NCBI GenBank assembly: GCA_902775475.1
Contig: CACYME010000030.1
Span: 1 to 64,000 of the forward strand
Direction of reading: 5' to 3'
Length of the DNA stretch: 64,000 nucleotides
Source: an uncultured Prevotellaceae bacterium
Lineage (GTDB): Bacteria; Bacteroidota; Bacteroidia; Bacteroidales; Bacteroidaceae
Positions 59,813 to 64,000 of this stretch are shown in pieces. Position 1 is the first letter of the stretch, and every line of letters starts with the position of its first letter. Made by a program: the position numbers and the translations under genes. The notes beneath the pieces were generated by a model. That model worked only from the letters and a program-made list of their open reading frames with translations, ran no database searches and was not told the origin of the DNA.

Positions 59813-60673
59813 ATGGAAAAGATAATGAAAACGATGATGGTACTGGCAACGGCTTTCCTGCTGAGCACCAACGTGGTGACGGCACAGACGAGCAAAGTGG
59901 TGGAGGAACTGAACAAGTCGGGATTCTGGATGCCCTACGTGCAGTGGCTCAGCGACGACGGTCGCATGAACGGCTACCTGAGCCGTGTGGACAAATACAG
60001 CATCGGGAGCTTAGAGCACACGCTGGAGTCGCTCGGCGAGGACTACAAGCGCGCCGAGCAGCTGCTGGCAGCACGCCGCGACATCGTGGGCAAGAAGAAG
60101 GGCAAGAAGGCCACGGCGCTGCTGGCCAAGCACTTCAAGGACGTGGAGGCCGCCGAGCGGGCCTTCCTCGCCGCCCAGCAGGCCCAGGAGCGCATCAAGG
60201 TGCTGAGAGGCCGCATCGAGAGCGAGCTAAGGATGCGTGCCGATGCCGTCATGCCTGCCGGAGAGCTTAAACTCTTCAGCTATCACTTCGGGAACGGCTT
60301 TGCCGGCACCCACTTCAGCATCGAGCTGCAACGCAACGACAACGGCCATGGCGGCAAGCTGACGAGACTCAACGAGAACAGGATGTTCGGCCCCGAGGAG
60401 GAGCAGGCTAAGCCGGAAGTGGCCGAGGTGGAAGACTCGGTGTTCCAGCGCGTCAGGGACATCATCGAGCAGGGACAGCTCTACAAGGTGGGACACGAGT
60501 ACATGCCCGACTTCGACATCACCGACGCCTCAAGCTGGTCGCTCGGCATCTACTTCGAGGGCGGCAGCATCAGCTCTGGCGGCTATGCCGTGGGCCCCGA
60601 CTATGGCGATGCCCTCAACGAGGTCATCAAATATCTGGGCCAGCTGCTGAAAAAGGATGAAGGGCAGGAATAG
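59813..60673 (+). CDS. secreted coiled-coil protein of unknown function
   Basis: The protein has 286 residues. Signal peptide (MEKIMKTMMVLATAFLLSTN, ending VTAQ); Met5 is an alternative start. Residues about 60-145 are helical and charged, likely coiled coil (SLGEDYKRAEQLLAARRDIV, HFKDVEAAERAFLAAQQAQE). The C-terminal half is mixed and ends with a Gly-rich FEGGSISSGGYAVGPDYGDA segment and a short helix. I recognise no family. Divergent from the PUL with its own consensus promoter, so probably independent. Confidence 0.8.
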   Translation: MEKIMKTMMVLATAFLLSTNVVTAQTSKVVEELNKSGFWMPYVQWLSDDGRMNGYLSRVDKYSIGSLEHTLESLGEDYKRAEQLLAARRDIVGKKKGKKATALLAKHFKDVEAAERAFLAAQQAQERIKVLRGRIESELRMRADAVMPAGELKLFSYHFGNGFAGTHFSIELQRNDNGHGGKLTRLNENRMFGPEEEQAKPEVAEVEDSVFQRVRDIIEQGQLYKVGHEYMPDFDITDASSWSLGIYFEGGSISSGGYAVGPDYGDALNEVIKYLGQLLKKDEGQE

Positions 60674-60696
60674 CCTGTCTAAGACTTTTACGGACT

Positions 60697-60737
60697 TACC
60701 GCAAAGCGGTCGTTCAAAAACCGCTCTGCGGTAAGAC
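60697..60737 (+). terminator. hairpin after the secreted coiled-coil protein gene
   Basis: CTTACCGCAAAGCGGT and ACCGCTCTGCGGTAAG pair with one mismatch around a CGTTCAAAA loop, 24 bases after the stop. No T-run follows, so it may be a Rho-type or processing signal. Confidence 0.55.
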
Positions 60738-60814
60738 CATCTCTTCTCTGCGAGGCACTGCGCCCTCTGCGGCTCAGCGCGAGAACCATGACATGCTGCT
60801 AATAGGCGGGCTTC

Positions 60815-61280
60815 TGTCGAAAAAAATTTGAAAACTCAAAATTTCTGCTTACAATTTTTCGTAGAAAATAGTTCAACAAAAAAAACGTCACGGCGAGGAA
60901 GCATTTTGGAACGAAAAATGGCGTTTTCGAGCCGTTTCTTTGCCTCAGCACTCCATCGTCCGCGCAAAAAAGAGTGCCAAAAGACCCAATTTTTGCACAC
61001 TCCACCCCGTTTTGTGCATTCTATTTTGAAGATTTTGCCATTTTTTTCACTTCCGAACGAACGCTTTTTCGAAAAAAGTCAACGCCAAATTTTTCTGCGG
61101 CGTTGACTTTTTACGGCCGTCGGTCGCCAAATTTTTCGATTTCAGCCAAAACGCTTTATGAATCAGCCACTTACGAACACCCCTCAAAATTGGCTTATTT
61201 TCGGCCTCGAACTCTTTTTTTCAGAAGACCCCCTGTTTTTTGGGGGTTAAATCGGCCCATTTTTTGAAAACTCACTGAAA
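60815..61280 (+). repeat. AT-rich dispersed intergenic repeat, copy D
   Basis: It fills the gap 60674-61425 between convergent genes. The stem-loop AGTCAACGCC...GGCGTTGACT lies at 61077-61108 with the same loop (AAATTTTTCTGC) as copy A on the opposite strand. CGAAAAATGGCGTTTTCGAG is near-identical to copy C and AAAATTGGCTTATTTTC to copy B. No gene seen. Confidence 0.75.
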
Positions 61281-61371
61281 AGAGCTTACAATCTGAAACC
61301 ATCGTCCCATTGCCAATTTTAAGCGCTCGGTCGGTCGGAATTGCAATTGCAAATCCGGCTATAGAAAGCAC

Positions 61372-61403
61372 GCGGGGCAAGCAACGTTGGTTGCCCGCCC
61401 CGC
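61372..61403 (-). terminator. hairpin after the nucleotidyltransferase gene
   Basis: GCGGGGC and GCCCCGC, with an inner GCAAC/GTTGC pairing, lie 22 bases beyond the stop codon on the minus strand, followed by GTGCTTTCT. Confidence 0.6.
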
Positions 61404-61425
61404 ATATATAATAATAATGGTGTGC

Positions 61426-62337
61426 TTAGAAGAGCTTGTTGGGATAGACGCCCTCGTCGACGAGCTTCTGGATGCGGTCGACGGTGGCCTGGCGGTCGGC
61501 GGCATAGGTGACGCCGAACCACTTCGACGTGGTGTCGAGCACCTCGCAGGTGGCCGTTCCCTCGGTGATGAGCTTGTTCACCATCAGCGGGATGAAGAAC
61601 TCGGCCTTCAGGTTCGCCATGTTCTTCGGGTCGCTGAGGAACTCCTTGAAGTACTCCTCGCTGTACTGGAAGTAATCAGGCGTGAAGCCCCACATGTTCA
61701 TCGACACGGGCACGTTCTCCTCTAAGGGTTGCCACTCACCCTGCTCATCCTTATATTTGATGACACCGTCGATGCGCATGATCTCGGTGCGCTCCACCAC
61801 GTCGGTCAGGTGGCGCTTCTCGTTGTAGGCGCAGACGCCACGGGCCACCGAGCCGTTCTCAGAGAGCGTGTTGCAGCAGCGGAAGCCCACCATGGCGTAG
61901 GTGTTCGTAGAGCCTTCGGGCAGCTCGCTGAGGAACTTGCCAATCTGCATGAAGGCATCGCGGCCATAGAAGTCGTCGCAGTTGATGACGCAGAAGGGCT
62001 CGCGGATGACGTCCTTGCCCATGAGCACGGCGTGGTTCGTTCCCCACGGCTTCACGCGGCCTTCGGGCACGCTGAAGCCCTCGGGCAGCGAGTCGAGGGC
62101 CTGGAAGCACAGCTCGCAGGGCACCTGTCCCTCGTACTTCGAGAGAATCTGCGTGCGGAACTGCTCCTCGAAGTCGCGGCGGATGACCCACACGATTTTG
62201 CCGAAGCCTGCCTGGATGGCGTCGTAGATACTATAGTCCATGATGGTCTCGCCGTTGGGGCCCAGACCGTCGAGCTGCTTCAGGCCGCCATAGCGGCTGC
62301 CCATGCCTGCAGCAAGCAGAAAAAGAGTTGGTTTCAT
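61426..62337 (-). CDS. NDP-sugar pyrophosphorylase-like nucleotidyltransferase
   Basis: The protein has 303 residues. It starts MKPTLFLLAAGMGSRYGGLK, the nucleotide-binding G-x-G-x-R loop of the GT-A-like NTP-transferase family, followed by KQLDGLGPNGETIMDYSIYD, INCDDFYG (metal-binding Asp) and WGFTPDYF. Such proteins make NDP-sugars from sugar phosphates and NTP; which sugar is not clear. Single gene with a promoter -7 box TACTTTTG at 62374-62381. Confidence 0.88.
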   Translation of the reverse strand: MKPTLFLLAAGMGSRYGGLKQLDGLGPNGETIMDYSIYDAIQAGFGKIVWVIRRDFEEQFRTQILSKYEGQVPCELCFQALDSLPEGFSVPEGRVKPWGTNHAVLMGKDVIREPFCVINCDDFYGRDAFMQIGKFLSELPEGSTNTYAMVGFRCCNTLSENGSVARGVCAYNEKRHLTDVVERTEIMRIDGVIKYKDEQGEWQPLEENVPVSMNMWGFTPDYFQYSEEYFKEFLSDPKNMANLKAEFFIPLMVNKLITEGTATCEVLDTTSKWFGVTYAADRQATVDRIQKLVDEGVYPNKLF

Positions 62338-62373
62338 TTGCTTTTTGTTATTAGCTTAAATATTAGGTGTGTG

Positions 62374-62381
62374 CAAAAGTA
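62374..62381 (-). promoter_or_regulatory. -7 box of the nucleotidyltransferase gene
   Basis: The minus strand reads TACTTTTG, 36 bases from the ATG. Confidence 0.5.
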
Positions 62382-62467
62382 CAAAAATATTCTGACACGA
62401 CGGCATCTTACATCAATTATTTTTGAAGATTTTCTCAAAAAACGTTGGCAGTTCGGAAAAGTTCATG

Positions 62468-62475
62468 TATATTTG
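62468..62475 (+). promoter_or_regulatory. -7 box of the DUF4254 gene
   Basis: TATATTTG, 33 bases before ATG 62509. A standard -33 TTTG is not clear. Confidence 0.5.
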
Positions 62476-62508
62476 CACATTGAAACAAATTACAACCATC
62501 AAAGAGAA

Positions 62509-63114
62509 ATGACTTTTACCGAGCAAGCCAACCGCATTTTCGTGCAGGCAATCAACGACTACCACCTGACGGACAACGTCGACACGCCCATCCGTAACCC
62601 CTACGACCGCGACAGCATCGAGTACAGCCTCTACCTGAAGTGCTGGATCGACACCGTGCAGTGGCATCTGGAGGACATCATCCGCGACCCCCACATCGAC
62701 CCCGCCGACGCACTGGCCCTGAAGCGCCGCATCGACCGCTCGAATCAGGACCGCACCGACCTGGTGGAGGAGATTGACTCCTACTTCCGCCAGCAGTACA
62801 GCCAGGTGAAGCCACTGGCCGACGCACGGCTGAACACCGAGAGCCCCGCCTGGGCCGTAGACCGCCTGTCCATCCTTGCCCTGAAAATCTACCACATGCA
62901 GGAGCAGGCCAGCCGCCAGGATGCCTCCGACGAGCACCGCGCCAAGTGTAGCGCGAAGCTCAGCGTGCTGCTCGAGCAGCAGGTGGACCTCTCCACCGCC
63001 ATCGACCAGCTGCTCGAGGACATCGAGGCCGGCCGCAAGTACATGAAGGTCTACCGCCAGATGAAGATGTACAACGACCCAGCCACCAACCCCGTGCTCT
63101 ACAAGAAGAGTTAG
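62509..63114 (+). CDS. DUF4254 family protein
   Basis: The protein has 201 residues from ATG 62509 (MTFTEQANRIFVQAINDYHL), following the -7 box; a longer open frame upstream is antisense to the nucleotidyltransferase and is rejected. All-helical, with the family blocks NPYDRDSIEYSLYLKCWIDT, WHLEDIIRDP and a C-terminal KYMKVYRQMKMYNDP. DUF4254 proteins are typically found next to glycosyltransferases in Bacteroidota; their function is not known. Here a GT9 gene follows after 84 bases, so they are probably one transcription unit. Confidence 0.9.
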   Translation: MTFTEQANRIFVQAINDYHLTDNVDTPIRNPYDRDSIEYSLYLKCWIDTVQWHLEDIIRDPHIDPADALALKRRIDRSNQDRTDLVEEIDSYFRQQYSQVKPLADARLNTESPAWAVDRLSILALKIYHMQEQASRQDASDEHRAKCSAKLSVLLEQQVDLSTAIDQLLEDIEAGRKYMKVYRQMKMYNDPATNPVLYKKS

Positions 63115-63116
63115 GA

Positions 63117-63198
63117 GCTAAAGGAGTTAAAGGAGTTAAAGACGATAGTCCGAAGTCAGAAGTCCTTAGTCCGAAGTCGAAAACCTGTAGTCGAAAAG
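63117..63198 (+). repeat. GGAGTTAAA and AGTCCGAAGTC tandem repeats
   Basis: GGAGTTAAA appears twice, then GACGATAGTCCGAAGTC and related AGTC(C)GAA units repeat up to the GT9 start codon. It shares the GACGATAGT core with 49951-50058. Confidence 0.55.
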
Positions 63199-64000
63199 AT
63201 GAATCGCAGACAGCATATCCTCGTCATCCGCTTCTCGGCGCTGGGCGACGTGGCCATGGTCGTGCCCGTGGTCTACTCGCTGGCCATGCAGTACCCCCAG
63301 GTGCGCATCACCGTGCTCAGCCGCCCCTTCGCCCGTCCGCTCTTCGAGGACCTGGCGCCGAACGTCAGCTTCATGGAGGCCGACATCAGTGGCGAGTACC
63401 ACGGCGTGCGAGGGCTGAACTCGCTCTACCGCCGTCTGGTGGCCAAGCAGTTCACCCACGTGGCCGACCTGCACAATGTGCTGCGTTCGGGCTACCTGCG
63501 CCTGCGCTTCAATATGGGTCGCTTCCGCGTGGAGCACATCGACAAGCACCGCCGGCAGCGCCGCCAGCTCGTGGCCCTGAAGCGCAAGGTGCTGGAGCCC
63601 CTGCCCACGTCGTTCGACAACTACTTCGACGTCTTCCGCCAGCTCGGCTTCCCCATCGACCATTCTTCGTTCACCTCGCTCTTCCCCCCCGAGGGCGGCA
63701 ACCTCAACCTGCTGCCCGCCATCGTGGGGCCGAAGCGCTCGTGGGAGCACTGGATAGGCATCGCCCCCATGGCCGCCCACCGCGGAAAGGTCTACCCCGA
63801 GGAGAAGATGCTGCAGGTCATCGCCGAGCTGGCCCGCCAGCACCCCCAGGCCCGCTTCTTCCTCTTCGGCCGGGGGCCGCAGGAAGATGCCTTCTTCCAG
63901 CGCCTCGAGCACCTGCTGCCGGGCTGCGTCTGCGTCAGCCACCACCTTGAGGCCATGCACCAGGAGCTCATCCTCATGAGCCACCTCGACGTGATGATCT
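63199..64000 (+). CDS. glycosyltransferase family 9 (heptosyltransferase-like), cut by window end
   Basis: ATG 63199 opens a frame that runs to the window edge (267 codons). It starts MNRRQHILVIRFSALGDVAM, the diagnostic GT9 N-terminus (SALGDV, sugar-acceptor loop), and continues with VADLHNVLRSGYL and IGIAPMAAHRGKVYPEEKML, the start of the C-terminal nucleotide-sugar domain. GT9 enzymes add heptose or related sugars to the LPS core on the cytoplasmic side of the inner membrane. With the DUF4254 gene it suggests an LPS/lipooligosaccharide assembly unit. The C-terminus is not visible. Confidence 0.93.
   Translation, partial: MNRRQHILVIRFSALGDVAMVVPVVYSLAMQYPQVRITVLSRPFARPLFEDLAPNVSFMEADISGEYHGVRGLNSLYRRLVAKQFTHVADLHNVLRSGYLRLRFNMGRFRVEHIDKHRRQRRQLVALKRKVLEPLPTSFDNYFDVFRQLGFPIDHSSFTSLFPPEGGNLNLLPAIVGPKRSWEHWIGIAPMAAHRGKVYPEEKMLQVIAELARQHPQARFFLFGRGPQEDAFFQRLEHLLPGCVCVSHHLEAMHQELILMSHLDVMI

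Noticed and set aside
61729..62508. N-terminal extension of the DUF4254 gene
   Set aside because: The extra 260 codons are antisense to the nucleotidyltransferase; promoter and family start place the ATG at 62509.

Overview
The window comes from a high-GC member of the Bacteroidota, most likely a Prevotella-type (Prevotellaceae) gut or rumen bacterium. The evidence is Bacteroidota promoters (TTTG, about 20 bases, TAnnTTTG) ahead of many genes, a susC/susD polysaccharide utilisation locus, many SPII lipoproteins with acidic residues after the lipobox Cys, BACON, FISUMP, DUF4923 and DUF4254 families, rpsT next to gyrB, and Prevotella-style C-terminal tails on secreted proteins. The species cannot be fixed from the sequence alone.

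Layout. 1-5.4 kb (minus): an operon of CHASE2 membrane protein, small secreted FecR-like protein and secreted TPR-CHAT (caspase-fold) protein. 5.5-9.2 kb (plus): a GNAT-type protein, the ribosome GTPase Der and a small lipoprotein. 9.3-14.1 kb: a secreted GH10 xylanase with two CBM6 domains, convergent with an outer-membrane barrel/MlaE/MlaF lipid-transport operon. 14.7-28.0 kb (minus): the most unusual region. A membrane-anchored TPR/AraC regulator and a lipoprotein with a possible second N-terminal membrane segment lie upstream of a four-lipoprotein run: a legumain-like (C13) protease fused to a periplasmic-binding domain, two tandem paralogs of unknown function, and a MACPF pore-former-type protein. 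29.0-31.8 kb: a GH92 mannosidase. 32.0-43.0 kb: housekeeping genes (DJ-1, FabG, TetR, initiator tRNA, AICAR transformylase, tRNA-Glu, S20, GyrB, AraC, butyrate kinase and phosphate butyryltransferase). 43.2-59.6 kb (minus): a small basic-start peptide gene, a very large secreted binding protein, a nuclease/transposase remnant and a beta-glucan-type PUL (SusC, SusD, two surface lipoproteins, GH5 with BACON domains) closed by a strong terminator. 59.8-64 kb: a secreted unknown, an NDP-sugar pyrophosphorylase-like protein, DUF4254 and a GT9 glycosyltransferase running off the end.

The intergenic DNA is rich in dispersed repeats. There are four copies of a roughly 400-base AT-rich element with a GTCAACGCC stem-loop, two copies of a GC-rich element with NotI-type palindromes, a near-identical 65-base promoter cassette ahead of der and ahead of the TPR/AraC regulator, a CCGACGC hairpin array, GGAGTTAAA tandem repeats, and a palindromic element inserted in frame in two unrelated proteins (the regulator and the GH92 enzyme).

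The best candidates for undescribed biology are the legumain/MACPF lipoprotein operon, the CHASE2/FecR-like/CHAT operon, and the in-frame palindromic coding insertions.
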